Shown piece by piece: positions 1-13,018 of a DNA stretch of 64,000 bases. The stretch lies in the NCBI GenBank assembly GCA_028023455.1, contig JAQFVV010000056.1, positions 5,295,717-5,359,716 on the forward strand. The letters are read 5' to 3'. Each line of letters opens with the position of its first letter. The stretch's first letter is position 1. Under the pieces are notes generated by a model. That model did not search any database, was not told where the DNA came from, and was given only the letters and a program-made list of their open reading frames with translations. A program made the translations under genes and the position numbers. The stretch comes from Epiperipatus broadwayi (Eukaryota; Onychophora; Udeonychophora; Euonychophora; Peripatidae).

Positions 1-2700
1 TTTTCTTTGCTTCATTTATCATTTTTTTCTCTCATTTATCCAAGCAATTTCTCTATTAAAGGGGATTCCCAAATAGTTATATCTATTCACCACATTTAAC
101 TTTATATCCCCCAATAAAAATTCTTTCTCTTCTCTTTCTCCAGCATTTATCATCATTACTTTTGATTTTTCTTAACTAAATTTAACCCCCATCTCTTTAC
201 CCACCCTTTCATACATCTTCAATATAACTTCCATATCTTCCCTACTTTCTGTGCACAAGAAAATATCAGACAATAAAAGAACTGATAATGTATGCACTTC
301 CTTGACATTTAATAAGGGCACCTCTATCCTCTTCATAGTCTTTCTATTGCTCTCTCCATTTCTCACAAAGATAACAAAACAGAATAGGTGACATAGGGCA
401 TCCTTGTCTTAGTCCCATCCCATTTTTAACTCTAACTTGTTTCTATATTTCCTAATTGATACATATAATAATTATTTTCATACAATCTCTTAATAAGATT
501 CATTAAAGCTCCATTCCTTCTCAAATTTAATAAACTTACCCATAATCTATTTCTATTCATCCTAGCATATGCCTTTTCTATATTTATAAAGACCATATAT
601 AACCATCTATTTGTATTTCTACTCATATCCATAAATTGTGTGACTAGAAATAATCTATCTTCTAAATGCCAATCCATACTAAAACTTTCTTTCATTTCTT
701 CTACTATATTATTTTCTTCCATTCATTTAGCCATCCTTCCAGTCACCATATATGCAAATGCTTTTTATAACATTGACATTACCACTATTGATCTATAATT
801 GTTTATTTTTCTATGGTCCTACTCTATTCTTTAAATAATAGACTTACTCTTGTATTATTCCAACTATCTGGAAATTCTGTCTTCTGTGCCATCTTATTAA
901 AACATGATAATAGATTTAATTTTGCCCTATTTCCCAAATTCCTTATCTCTGCTTCCTATTCATCTAAACCTCTTGCCTTTTCACTTTTCAACTTCTTCTC
1001 TGCCTCATTCAATTTATTTTCTGTAAAACTAATGCTTCCATTACTATGTGCTTTTATGTTTGTTATCATTCTGTTCTTCACATCTAATATCCTTTCTATA
1101 TCCAGTACATACTTATTTAATTAATTCATCTCTAGAGCTACACTCTTTTTCCACATCATTTAGTAATGCTATTTGTCTCCCCCCTGCATTCCTTCTTTTA
1201 ATATATTTCTAAAAAATTTTACTCCCATCTCTTCCATTTTTATTAATATCCTCCAATAATTTACTATTTAATTTCATCATCTTTATATAATTATCTAGTT
1301 TAGCCAACTTCTGTTTTTTAAAATAAGTTTCCCATTTAATATTAACATCTTTTTCACTTTCTTCCTTTTTAATTGCACATTTACATTCTCTGCCATGTTT
1401 TTCTCTTTCTTTTACACTTTTATCAATGCTCACTTTTCTATTACTTTTATCCTACAATAATTTCCATTCCAATTCAATTTCATTATCTTTATATAATTAT
1501 CTAGTTTAGTCAACTCTTTTAAAAATATTTTTTTCATTTAATGTTACCATCTTTTACAATTTCTTTGTTTTTAATATAAGCACATTTATATTCTCTGCAT
1601 GCTTTTTTCCTCTCTTTTATACTTTTACTACTTCTCATTTTGCTATTACTTTTATTTTTCTAAATATTCTCATCTAAAACCCTATTTACCACTTTTTCTA
1701 TTTTACCATACCACTCCTTATATTTACCCCCAATCAACTCTTCCATGATTTCTTCTACCTTTATTGTATATTCTTCTAACTTATTCTTATCATTCATTCT
1801 CCATCCACATCTTTCACTATCCTTTCTACTTTTATTATTATTTTCCATCACATTATTAACTATTTCTATTGTAAACAAATTATGATCCCACTATTACATA
1901 CTCTCTCTTCATTATCAAACACTTTTATTTGTGTGCTTTATTCAATCATTCTTTCTCTACTAATAGATAATCTGTTCTGTGAAATATTATTTCTAGACCA
2001 TGTGTATTTCCTCTCATAAATATTTGATAAATTTCTGATGCTCAAATTCACAATTTTACAAAAAAAAATTTAAAAGCTATCCATTCCTGTTATCCATGTC
2101 ATCAATTTCTTCAATATGCCCATTCATATCATCCATAACCATTATTTTCTTCACCCTTTTTTAAAAAATTCTATATATTCTTAACTAGGCATTCATGCAT
2201 GATACTGTTTCACTCCATTATAGTTTGATTATCTTCAGTGGCCAAATAAATTACAGCCACCATCCATTCTTGTCTTCCTAACCTTATCTCAAACCACAAA
2301 TGTTCTTGACACTTTACAATATTAAATATTTTTTGACATTACTCCTACACCATCATCCCTTTTCTCTTCTTCTTTTCTATTTATATCTTGTCATACCAAA
2401 TTTTCCAGTGTTTTTTTTTCTTCTTCTCTTAGATGTGTTTCCATTATTGTTAATATCTCAAGCACTTCACTTTTAACTGCTTTGTTTAATTCCAACCACT
2501 TTTCTGGTCTCCTATCACTTTGCATATTTAAATATCAATTTAACTATTTCTTCCTTTCTTATTATCTTTTTATAAATTTTTTTGACTCTTTCTTTTCTAT
2601 TACATTTGCAATTAGCTTGTTTATCATTTGCATTTTGACACATTCTACTGTTCCATCTGGTGAGAATTTTTGGAAATGTTCAACCATTTTGTTCATTTAA
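1..2700 (-). mobile_element. LINE-A copy 1: decayed non-LTR retrotransposon (endonuclease + RT), cut by window edge
   Basis: Reading right to left on the minus strand gives a broken APE-endonuclease/reverse transcriptase polyprotein. An endonuclease motif ILTIMETHLREEE lies at about 2410-2460 and an (M)DDMNGH motif, the GDxNxH position, at about 2101-2150. A lysine/glutamate-rich linker (open at 1209-1433 and 1660-1878) follows, then RT segments (open at 432-722, with IEKAYARMNRNRLW). The sequence at 1-360 matches LINE-A copy 2 at about 11400-11770 closely, so the family assignment is seen directly. Many stops and frameshifts separate the blocks, so this copy is dead. The RT thumb and 3' tail lie beyond position 1. 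The clade is uncertain. It is the most 5'-complete of the three copies here. Confidence 0.85.
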
Positions 2701-2711
2701 AATTTTATTTT

Positions 2712-3130
2712 GTGCTAAAATTCAATAAATTGGACTTGATATCTTTTTAATTTAATTTTATAAGTGAATAATATTCTAAAAAATCATATTTAATCATTTT
2801 AAATATTTAAAAACTGATGTGTATGTATGATAAAGTACCACAAATGTCACATAGTATTAACATTTTTTCAGAAAACTTCAATTCATTTTTTATTTTAAAT
2901 GTTTTTAATGTTAATAAATGAAGGTAGATTTATGATAACACTATCAAATTATGCTTTAAAATCTGATATTTTATTACAAATATTACAATATTTCTAAAAG
3001 CTTTAACACCAAAATCAATTTTGGCAGATAATGACATAATAGACACTGTCATTTTTTTTTCATTTATATTATGGTCAAGTTTATTAACTTCTATTTCTAA
3101 ATATAAGACATAATTGAATAAATGAAAAAT
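2712..3130 (+). repeat. Dispersed AT-rich repeat, copy 1
   Basis: This stretch is alignable by eye to 15027-15470 and 18308-18770 in the same orientation. Shared blocks include AAAAAATCA(C/T)ATTT, a run around AAAGTACCA(C/T), and a block containing TATGCTTTAAAA. No coding signal or clear termini are visible. It abuts the 5' side of LINE-A copy 1, as the 13.2-kb copy abuts LINE-A copy 2. It could be LINE-A 5' untranslated sequence or an independent old element. Confidence 0.5.
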
Positions 3131-3535
3131 TTAACTATGTATTTCTCTATAATTATCAACTAATTAATGGGCAAAAATAAATAAAAATACTTTATAAACA
3201 AGCAAAAAATTATTTTAAATTATACTTCAAATTATTTACATGAAAACTAGACCACAAGGATGTGAATACTCTCTGTGCATGTTCTTCTGCCAAGAACCAT
3301 AGAAAGAGTCCTTTGATCTTAGTCACAGAACCAGATCAATAAAAGTATTGCTTTGAATTCTACTTTTTTTTTAAAAATGTGGATCATTGTCTATTTAGGA
3401 TAATATTAATATTATGATATATTTTTATGGAAGAACAGTGCTTTTCTGAGAAAATTTTCAATAGTATTCAATGAAAGTGAGAATTGACAAGCCAACCTTC
3501 TTCAACTGAAATATATATACATATATAAAGCATGC

Positions 3536-4497
3536 TACAAGCTTTTGTTGTGACAAATGCTACAAGAGAATGCATTCAAATCATCTTTATCTAGGGCTAT
3601 CCCCAGACCAGTTTCAAGCTATGGCTCTCTTCAGTGAGGATCTATGACACTAGATTCAAAATATCAACTCAAGCTAAGCATTTATCTAATAATTAACTCT
3701 TTAAAAAGAAGATCTAAAAATTTCAAACATCTATATGCCTTTAAATTCAGCTTTCCAGGTGAAACAATCATATGGGCCTCAACTTAATTTAGATAAACCA
3801 TATATTAATAGGCTTAGCAATTTAATTTAGCCAAAACTCCAACAACAAAATAATAATAGTAATAAAATCAAGTCATATTTCATATTACTTATATAGCTTG
3901 CATTTACAAATATGTAAAATAAAGAGTGTGCTAATAGATCTAAACAAGCTTTTTTATAATAAATGCTACAAGAGAAGACATTCAAATCATTTATATCTAG
4001 GATTGTCCCTATCTCCCCAAAAGAAAACCATTTAGAGCTATTAGTATGCTCTTTATTTTACATATTTGTAAATGCAAGGTATATAAGTCATGTAATAGAT
4101 GACTTGGATTCTATTACTATTATTATTTTTGCTGTTTGGGGGTTTTGGCTAAATTAAATTGCTAAGCCTATTAATATATGGTGTATCTGAATTAAGTTCA
4201 GGCCCATATGATTATTTCAGTCAGAGAGTTGAATTTAAAGACAGATATATGTCTGAAATTTTCAGACTTCTTCTTAAGAGTTAACTATTAGATAAATCCT
4301 TAGCTTCAGTTGGTATTTTGACTCTGGTATCCTAGCTCCTCACTGAAGAGAGCCATAACTCAAAACCACTCTGGTCATGGGGACAATCCCAGATAAAGAT
4401 GATTTAAATGATTTCTCTTGTAGCATTTATCATTAAAAAAAGCTTATTTAAAGCTATTAGCACAGTCTTTATTTTACATATTTGTAAATGCAAGCAT
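3536..4497. repeat. Foldback element with long inverted arms and a partly palindromic centre
   Basis: The left arm (about 3588-3909) and the reverse complement of 4070-4393 align over some 320 bp with few differences, for example the blocks ATGGCTCTCTTCAGTGAGG and CATATTAATAGGCTTAGCAA. The loop is itself structured: 3897-3940 is inverted at 4036-4078. A block starting ACAAGCTTTTTTATAATAAA at 3946 repeats the left-arm start in direct orientation and pairs again with 4395-4450. The right end repeats the loop block GTAAATGCAAGC at 4486-4497. No ORF of note. It is best described as a foldback or MITE-like element, possibly one copy nested in another; no superfamily can be named. Confidence 0.8.
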
Positions 4498-4513
4498 ATG
4501 ATATATATCTTGA

Positions 4514-4542
4514 TTATATATATACACACACACACACACACA
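4514..4542. repeat. (TA)n(CA)n microsatellite
   Basis: A short TATATA run passes into (CA)12 immediately right of the foldback element. Ordinary simple repeat. Confidence 0.9.
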
Positions 4543-4559
4543 ATCATCCAGTTTCATGT

Positions 4560-6059
4560 TCATTATTTCAGTTATCTGCTATATTTGAGAAAAAAATAAG
4601 ATTAATAAAAAAAAATATTTACAGTGCAAACATTTGGCTCTGCATGTTGCAAAATTCTTAGTCCTGCATATTACAAAACATTACAAGCAAATATCAACAA
4701 TAGTTATATATCCCCTTCTGTTCATTATAACCCTGTTTTTTAAAGCATCCAAATCCTCTTACCTGCTGCATGTTAAAAAATTTTGTACAAGTATTTGCCA
4801 TAGTTATCATCATCAATTTATATTCATTGTGTTGGCCAGGCAAAGCAAAGCAAAATTACCACCAAAGAATTATTGTCCATGGCCTGAAGCATCAAGTCAT
4901 GCCAAAAAGTAGATTTAGATCATACATGCTTTTATAATGTCAGATATTTTGTCTAAATGAGCAGACTACAGATTGGTTTAAAATACCACTGTGAGGAGAT
5001 TATTAAAAGGCAAAATGATTTAATTTCTTATCATGGAATTGCTTACTAGTAATAATAGTTGCAGTATTTATAGCTGAAAGATTCAAAGAAAGCAGGAGAG
5101 ATTGAAGAATGTCTTATGTATTGATATTGTCCTAGCCCATACAGACAAACAGAATTACGAAATGGGTTATGAGCAATTCAAGCTAACATTGGAGGAAATG
5201 AATGTAAATAATATATATAAAGCTATATAGATTTCATTGTTTTTATCAACATATAATTTTATCAGTGGTAAGTAGGAATAGTCCAGCCACAATGATTATA
5301 TCAGTAGATAATTATTAAATTGTCTCTATTATTATTAATTATTATAAAGAAAGAAAAGATTGGTTATGAACTATATTATTACTTCAGAGACAGCTTAAAC
5401 GAAATCTGGATTAAAGAAAAAATTAAAAACAACCACTAGTGCTGAGTATGGACAATATATCAATTATCTTCATCCAAATCGGATAATAAGAGATGAGGGC
5501 AATAGTAATGTCAAGCTGCTACTGAAGAAGAAGAAAATCCAATCTTAATAACCAAGTAATCTGAAATATGAAGAATTTGAAGATTCAAACCCACAAATAA
5601 GAACAGGACAACAACAGAAAAATTAAATATCACCCATGACAGAGAAGAGATTTACAGAAGAGCTCATAGAGCCACAAGCACTCCTAATATTTATTTACAG
5701 CATTATATCATCAAACTTAAATAAGAATTTTTGTATTTCTGGAATGAAAGTATGTACCTATCATGCATATAAGTAATTATAAGAGTTTTTGTAAATAAAG
5801 TTTAGATTAAAGTTTTCCTACAGTGAGAATTATAAAAAATATACAACTTTAGTTTTAAAAAAAACAACAACATGCACCTAGTAAGAAATAAAAATAAAAT
5901 AAAATTGTTATGATAAAAATGATCAAAAAACAAGTTAAAAAATTAATATAGTTACTTTTAAAAAAATAAGTGAAAAAATTAATTAATAAATATTCCAGAT
6001 GCGCGGAATTTTAATTCCTCTAAAAAAATCAGTACATACATCGGCCAAATTTGCTCTTC
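4560..6059. other. AT-rich stretch without recognised gene
   Basis: No long ORF or recognisable element was found. A purine-rich tract at about 5340-5700 could be a very old coding relic of a transposon, but no reading frame can be followed. Confidence 0.5.
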
Positions 6060-6528
6060 ATTCATCATCAACCATTGTCAATCCACCGCAGGATAAAGGT
6101 CTCTCCAAGTTCAATCCATATTCTCTGATCTTTAGCTTCTCTTATCCAAATCACCTCTGCACACTTTCTCATCTCATCCATCCATCTCACATGTGGTATC
6201 TTTCTGAGTCTTTTACAATCTCTTGGAATCCAGTTTAAGACTTCAATTGTCCATCTATTATCATCTCTTCTAGCAATATGTCAAGCCCAACTCCACTTCA
6301 ATCTTTTAATTTTTTCAATGAGGTCAGTAACACCTGTTTGTTCTCTTACCCATACATTGCGTTTTCGATTTTTTTTGTTACTCCCAGCATGCATCTCTCC
6401 ATACTTCTTTGAATGGTCTGAAATCTCTGTATTGCTCTTCTATTAAGTATCCAAGTCTCAGATCCATAAGTAAGAACTGGTAAACACATTTGTTAAAAAC
6501 CTTCCTTTTCAAACACATAGGCATATTT
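6060..6528 (-). mobile_element. 5'-truncated RTE-type LINE, 3' fragment
   Basis: This is the reverse complement of the last ~480 bp of the intact RTE element at 24165-24650, beginning with the (CATCAT) tail and ending opposite the codons for NMPMCLKRK. It encodes the C-terminal part of the RTE protein (the YGSETWTLN region to RWIKLRETLILQW) with stops and small indels. The length and the intact 3' end with a missing 5' part are typical of target-primed reverse transcription that stopped early. Confidence 0.9.
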
Positions 6529-6537
6529 CATTATTTA

Positions 6538-6839
6538 TGATTGCTAAATATTTGATAATACGTTTTATTTAATTAAATAAATAAATTTAATTTTCAAAGA
6601 TTTAAAGAATCATTTTTAACAAAGTTCTAAATAATAACTCCTTTTTCAGTATCAATGTGAATTTATTCGTGACAAAAGATGGTTATCTTTAAAATATAAC
6701 TAGGTCAGTGATCACTTGAAGTTAATAAAAAATGTATTATAGATATAAAAATACTCTAGAGATCTTCAACAACTTATCTTTGAAAGTTAAATTTACTTAA
6801 TTAATTAAATAAAACGTACTATCAAATATTTAGCAATCA
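6538..6839. mobile_element. MITE with ~64-bp terminal inverted repeats, flanked by TA
   Basis: The left terminus TGATTGCTAAATATTTGAT at 6538 is mirrored at the right end (6776-6839); the two arms differ at only a handful of about 64 positions. The dinucleotide TA sits immediately outside both ends (6536-6537 and 6840-6841), as expected for a Tc1/mariner-type target duplication. No ORF. It lies directly at the 5' break of the RTE fragment. Confidence 0.8.
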
Positions 6840-6841
6840 TA

Positions 6842-7528
<687 letters not shown>

Positions 7529-7529
7529 C

Positions 7530-8302
7530 TAAAAACAAATATCTATATTTTACCTTTTGGATGATTTCAATTAAATTAATTACAACACTGATTAATTAAA
7601 TAAAAATATTGAATTAAAATAAAAAGTAATAAGACTGGTGGCTGATTTTTAATTAATCGTTTTAATTTATAAATATCAAACTTTATGCACACACAATTTA
7701 ATAAATAGTAGTTAGTGACTATTACTAAGTGTTATCGCTTTCAAGTTTATTTGTTTTTTCAAATAAAATTTATGTTTTTATAACTCATTTTTTATTTATG
7801 TTTAATATGTATTAAGTAAAATTTGATAGCACCCAAAAAATATAACATTCTAGCAACAATTTTTATATGGTTTATTTAATGATTTTCGTTAATTTTTTAG
7901 ATCCAGAACCAATCTTCTTATTTCCCATATATACAATGTATTTTTTACATGAATTTTTTTTACATGTAATTTTTGGAAACTAATCTATATATAAAAATAG
8001 TTAGGTGTATATATAGATGTTAGACAGGAAAAATTTGCTTTTAAAGATGTAAGGAGCATGATATGTCAATTAATAGAAAGGAAACAAAATCAAGGGCATA
8101 TATTCATTTTTAGAATATGTCATAGAATGAATTGTGGGAATGGGGGGTCATTGCTGATAATTAGAAACTTTAGGGTTATATTTAAAATATTATTTTTGCA
8201 GATTGTTTTGTAAATTTGGGGAAAATTGGATTGCAATAAGTTTCTAAATTTATTCATTTTTTTATGTCTATATGCTTGTAATGTTTATATATATATATAT
8301 AT
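7530..8302. other. AT-rich intergenic stretch ending in (TA)n
   Basis: No gene or known element. The (TA)n at 8286-8302 is the insertion site of the next element. Confidence 0.5.
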
Positions 8303-9684
8303 TGTAACGTTTTTCGTATTACTAGGCCACTATACGCCTCAAATTTATATTTGAGCGTGAGTTGATCAAGCTGTATCAAAAGAAAAAAGAAAGTTGTATT
8401 TCTATTCTAAAAACACAGCTATTTTTCCTGATCAACTTCAGCCTATTAATTGTTACGAATTGTGCTATTGACAAAATCAACTTTTAATTTTATTTACTAT
8501 GGGCGCCAGAATTCCTAAGAATCCGCTGAAATATGTCGCCAGCACCTCTCGCAAGTTGTAAAACAAAAAAAAATAAAAAGATTTTTATTATATTTTTTTT
8601 TAAGGGGCGGTAATTCTACCGTAATGAGAATTAATGATTTTTACGATTATTAGTCCTGGGCGTATTGAAACATATTGGCAAAGGTAACTTACGTTTAAAT
8701 CTTATTACACTAAAAATAAATTTAATAATAAAAAATAATAACTATTATTAATAACGCACAAATGAGAATTGATATTAGAAATATTTTTAATTTTGACAAA
8801 CTAAAATACTTCATGTTAAGTAGCTAATTAATACCTTGGAGAGAACACATTTAATTCAGGTGGGAAATATCCAGAAAATATAAATATCAGTTAAAATAAA
8901 CAAAAAGTTCTTGGTTAAATAAGAGTCTCTCATATAGAAAAATTAAAGTCACTATCGGGATTCTTTTATACGTATATTTTTACGAGTAGTTTTAAATAGT
9001 TAACTTTGTCACAATCAGGATAATTATTCTTACCGGTAAGTTTCATGAATTCAGTAGTAGATAACTATGCATAGTTTTTTGGTTATAATGAGCTCGGCCT
9101 TTTGGTTATTGCTTGATCTTGTGGTCCATTTCCCCAGTCGGTCACGAAGGCTTTTCCTGGTGTACATCATTAGGTCCGATGTTTTCAGAAGCTCCGGTTC
9201 ACTGCGACATGCCGAATTCCTTCAGCGAAGAGCGATCTTGGATATATCAATGTTATCCAAGACCAACTAGAGAAACAAAACGAACAAGACCTTCCTTCAA
9301 CCGGATCCCTCCTTTTTATATCCAGTTTTCAGGACTTCTGCGCATGCTAGTACCATGCCTTTTTAATCTTATCCAGTCTTTATAAATTTTATGTAATAAA
9401 GTCTCTATTTTCTTCAAGTTTTCGGCCATCTTTAATTAATTTGAGTATTTCTACTTTCAGCTTATCTTTTTTTACTTGCTTTTGGAATTCTTTTGTTCTC
9501 TCCAATTACTGTTATTACTAATCACATAAAAAAAAATAAGAAGAATAATTCAACCCTCATTGTACGTTTTTTTTTTTTTTTTTTAAAAAATTACTCAACA
9601 AAATTTTAAATCCGCTTTTATCTTTTAGTTTTTTTTTTTTACCCAATGCCAATATATTTGTAACGTATATAAATAAACGTTACA
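8303..9684 (-). mobile_element. TG...CA-bounded element, possible solo LTR
   Basis: The segment starts TGTAACGTTTTT and ends AAACGTTACA, that is short inverted termini with the TG/CA ends usual for LTRs. It sits inside a (TA)n stretch so that TATATA flanks both sides. It is less AT-rich than its surroundings. On the minus strand a TATAAAAAGGAGGG box at about 9320 is followed by a T-rich stretch (TTTTGTTTCTCTAGTTGG), like an LTR promoter and start. No protease, integrase or RT coding is present. The small + frames at 9067-9385 are not recognised. The length is long for a solo LTR, and a non-autonomous DNA element is the alternative. Confidence 0.45.
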
Positions 9685-10352
9685 ATATATATATATGTGT
9701 GTGTGTGTATTTTATTATTTATGTTTACTGTAATATAATGTATCTAATGTCCATTGGGTTAAGTTGCTATAATGTAGCTGGTCATGTGACTGTAAAAGAA
9801 GAAACATCTTGATAAGGTTCCAATAGGGAATGAAAATCTGGTCAGATTTTCTAGCTATTTCAATTTTAAGAGTTTAATATCTACAGTATTTTAACACACA
9901 AATAGATATGTGTGTGGGTATTAAAAATATATTTTATGCAGTTTTCTATAATCCATGACAGTGCTTAGAACCAGATGTAGATATGAATAAATAGTATAAG
10001 GATATACATTAGATGACTATATAAACTCATAGAGTAATGGGTTCATTCATAGAGTTTAAAATAATAAAAAATATTTATATTATATAATATATTAAATAAA
10101 ATAATCAAGAACTTAAAATCTGATCAAAAGTTACCGTATTGATAGTGATTATATATGTGTGAATCATTATATATAAAGCCATAATATTCAATATTTACAG
10201 TTACTGTGTACAAAATTTTTAATTTTGAGATGTGTTGGGGTGTTATAATGCTTCTGCTATCATTTTAGCTTTTCTTAATTATTTTGTAGTTATCTATAAC
10301 GTTAGTTTTTCAGTATGTATTTTGTGTGTGCAAAAATCATTAACTTTCCTAT
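9685..10352. other. AT-rich intergenic stretch
   Basis: It contains (TA)n(GT)n at 9685-9710 and no recognised gene or element. Confidence 0.5.
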
Positions 10353-10458
10353 GTGATGTGATGTGATGTAGTGTGGCTTCTCCTTAAACGAAGTCAAGAA
10401 TATCTCAGCAATTACGCCCAGATAAACCTGTTAGCCACTTAATTTTCCATTCCCCACT

Positions 10459-11838
10459 CTAAGTTTCCCCATATTCTGCTTCATCCCATTTCCACAACAT
10501 AATCTTTGTCAACTCTATGGCCTTTATATCTAAATTCCCTTTATCTTTTCCCAAACCCAGCATAAAAACCAATAATTCACTTTCTGTATAATCACTTTTT
10601 TCATATTTATTCTTCCATAACTTCATTATATGTACCCTTTCTGTTTTCAAGCATTTACATTCAATTAACAAATGCCTAATATTTTCTATTCCTTCCTTAC
10701 ATAATTTACAAAATAAATCACCCATATTTTTCCATTTACATGTATATTCTCTTGTAGCTAAAGATCCCGTTCGAGCCTTAAATAATAAACTACTTTCCTT
10801 ACTATTATCATATATTAACTCACACCTAATATTCTGTTTATTTCTATATATATTTAAACTCTTTTTACTCTCCATACTATTTCTCCATCTCTCTAACTCC
10901 CTATTCTTTATTAATAAATCTATTCTTTTATCCCATTCCTTACTACTATAACACTCAACAATCCTCTTAACACAATCATCCCATCTTTTGTACAAATATA
11001 CTGATATAAATTCTTTATCCAAATCTTTTGCATACCGCATTACCTTTCTCACCCATCTTGTTACCTGCCCTTTACTCATAACCCAATTAAATACTATTTT
11101 GGCTATTCTTTTATTATCCATAAACTGCAATCTACCAAACATTTTCATTTTACTTTTTGCATCTCTCATATGAAAACTTGACCATCCCATTTCTCCTTGA
11201 ATTGCCTCCCTTGCTGTCCATACATCTGCATCCAATGCATATCTTCCTACTTCCCTTTGAACTTTTTCTAAGTAATTTAATATCTCTTTACTAACATATA
11301 ATGCATCATTACCATATGTTAACCCTGCTACTGCAACTCCTTTCCATATAATTCTAGCTACATCATATTTATTATATGAAAACACTGTTAATTTCTTTAT
11401 CAATCCCTTTCTTTTCTTTGCTTCATTTATCAATTTTTTCTCCCATTCATCCAAATAATTTTTCTGATTACTTAAAATAATTCCCAAATAACTATATCTA
11501 TTCACCACACTTAACTTAATATCTCCCAATAAAAATTCTACATCTTCTCTTTCCCCAGTATTAACCATCATTATATTTGATTTTTCTTCACTAAATTTAA
11601 TCCCCATCTCTTTACCCACCCTTGCACATGTCCTCAGCATAACTTCCATATCTTCTCTTCTTTCTGCACACAAAAATATATCATCTGCAAAAAAAAGACC
11701 TGACAAAATATATACTCCCTTACTACCTATTAACGGTATCTCTATCCCTCTTCCTAATCTTTCTATTGCTCTTTCCATTTCACTCAAATACAACACAAAC
11801 AAAATAGGTGACATAGGGCATTCTTGCCTTAGTCCCAC
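10459..11838 (-). pseudogene. LINE-A reverse transcriptase, C-terminal half (palm, thumb, zinc knuckle)
   Basis: This 459-codon open frame is the second half of a LINE RT. It opens in RT motif B (GLRQECPMSPILF; the usual RQG is RQE here). The catalytic FFADD follows at residues 49-53, then the YSYLGI and thumb region. A C-terminal zinc knuckle CKLCKEG...RHLLIEC has Cys377, Cys380, His389 and Cys394. The first methionine is not a real start: the frame is cut off from the N-terminal half by the (TA)n array at 11877-11952. The enzyme would copy LINE RNA into DNA at a nicked target. The G-to-E change next to the active site and the split frame make it non-functional as it stands. Confidence 0.85.
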
Positions 11839-11875
11839 CCCATTTTTAACTTTAACTGATTCTATATTCCCTAAT

Positions 11876-11876
<1 letters not shown>

Positions 11877-11924
<48 letters not shown>

Positions 11925-11952
11925 AATATAGTGTCTGAATATATATATATAT
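11877..11952. repeat. (TA)n microsatellite inside LINE-A copy 2
   Basis: (TA)23 at 11877-11922 is followed by TTTAAATATAGTGTCTGAA and a second short (TA)n. At the same place LINE-A copy 1 (about 450-475) has only GATACATATAATAATTA, so the array expanded or inserted within the RT frame after insertion. Confidence 0.9.
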
Positions 11953-12673
11953 AAATATATAAAATTATTTTCATATAATTTCTTAATAATATCTATTAAA
12001 GCTTCATTCATTCCCAAATATACTAACCTTATCCATAATCTATTTCTATTTATTCTGTCATATGCCTTCTCTATATCTATAAAACTCATATATAACTGTT
12101 TACCTGAATTCCTACTCATATCCATAAGTTGTGTAACTACAAATAAACTATCTCCTATATGCCTATCTAATCTAAAACCTTCTTGCATTTCCCCCACTAC
12201 ATTATTCCCTTCCATCCATTTTACAACTCTGCTAGCCACCTTATACGAAAAAACTTTATATAAAACTGATGTTACTGCTATCGGTCTATAATTATTCAAC
12301 TTTCTATTATCCTTACCCTTTCCTTTAAATAATAATCTTACTCTTGTATTACTCCAACTACTTGGGAAAACTCTATTCTGTGCCATTTTATTAAAACAGG
12401 ATAATAACTTTACTTTTGCCCTATATCCTAAATTCATTACCATCTCTGCTGCCCATCCATCTAAACCTCTTGCCTTTCTACTTTTCAATTTCTTCTCTAC
12501 CTCATTCAATTCATTTTCTGAAAATGTAATATTCCCATTACTATATGCTTTCATGTTTTCTATCATTCTATCATTCACATCTAACATCTTTTCTATATTC
12601 TTTACATATGGATTTAAGATTATCTCTAAATCTTCTCTAGAGCTACACTCTATTCCCTCATCATCTAGTAATA
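11922..12673 (-). pseudogene. LINE-A reverse transcriptase, N-terminal half (fingers, motif A)
   Basis: The open frame covers the linker and first RT motifs: LKSRKARGLDGW (motif 0/1), LLFKGKGKDNRKLNNYRPIA, MQEGFRLDRH, and motif A FIDIEKAYDRIN with its catalytic aspartate. It ends at KKLYENN, where the (TA)n array begins; the partner half continues at 11838. The open frame formally starts inside the MITE (12716), so its first residues are chimeric. Upstream LINE-A coding reappears beyond the MITE (KTVIS at about 13030), consistent with the MITE having landed in this ORF. Confidence 0.85.
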
Positions 12674-12681
12674 CATTACCA

Positions 12682-13018
12682 CAGGTGTCCCCAACCTTTT
12701 TTGCATTTAAGAGCACATTCTATAATACCATCCAGGTGGCAGTCACCATTTATTTTTTCAATGTAAATTTATAGTTGGATATTGTTAATAATACACATAA
12801 TGTACAAAAAATATTTATTTCAAAAATAAAATTTTAACATATAATAGTATGCCCTACAATTTGATTACAATATAATACAATAATTTATAAGAAATTTTAA
12901 AAATTAAAATTATTTGTATCAGATAAATAATTTTTTATCATGTTTGGATAGTGGTGGACACAAGTAAAATGGTCTGCGGGCACCATGGTGCCTGCAGGCA
13001 TAGGGTTGGGGACTCCTG
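12682..13018. mobile_element. Non-autonomous hAT element (MITE) with perfect 8-bp target duplication
   Basis: The termini CAGGTGTCCCCAACC and (reversed) CAGGAGTCCCCAACC are near-identical inverted repeats. Immediately outside lie two perfect copies of CATTACCA (12674-12681 and 13019-13026), the 8-bp duplication made by hAT transposases. The 337-bp interior has no transposase frame. It interrupts LINE-A copy 2 and so inserted later than it. Confidence 0.95.

Noticed and set aside
9067-9385. Overlapping + strand open frames (67 and 90 codons)
   Set aside because: They lie in the TG...CA element, have no recognisable domains and overlap the presumed minus-strand promoter.
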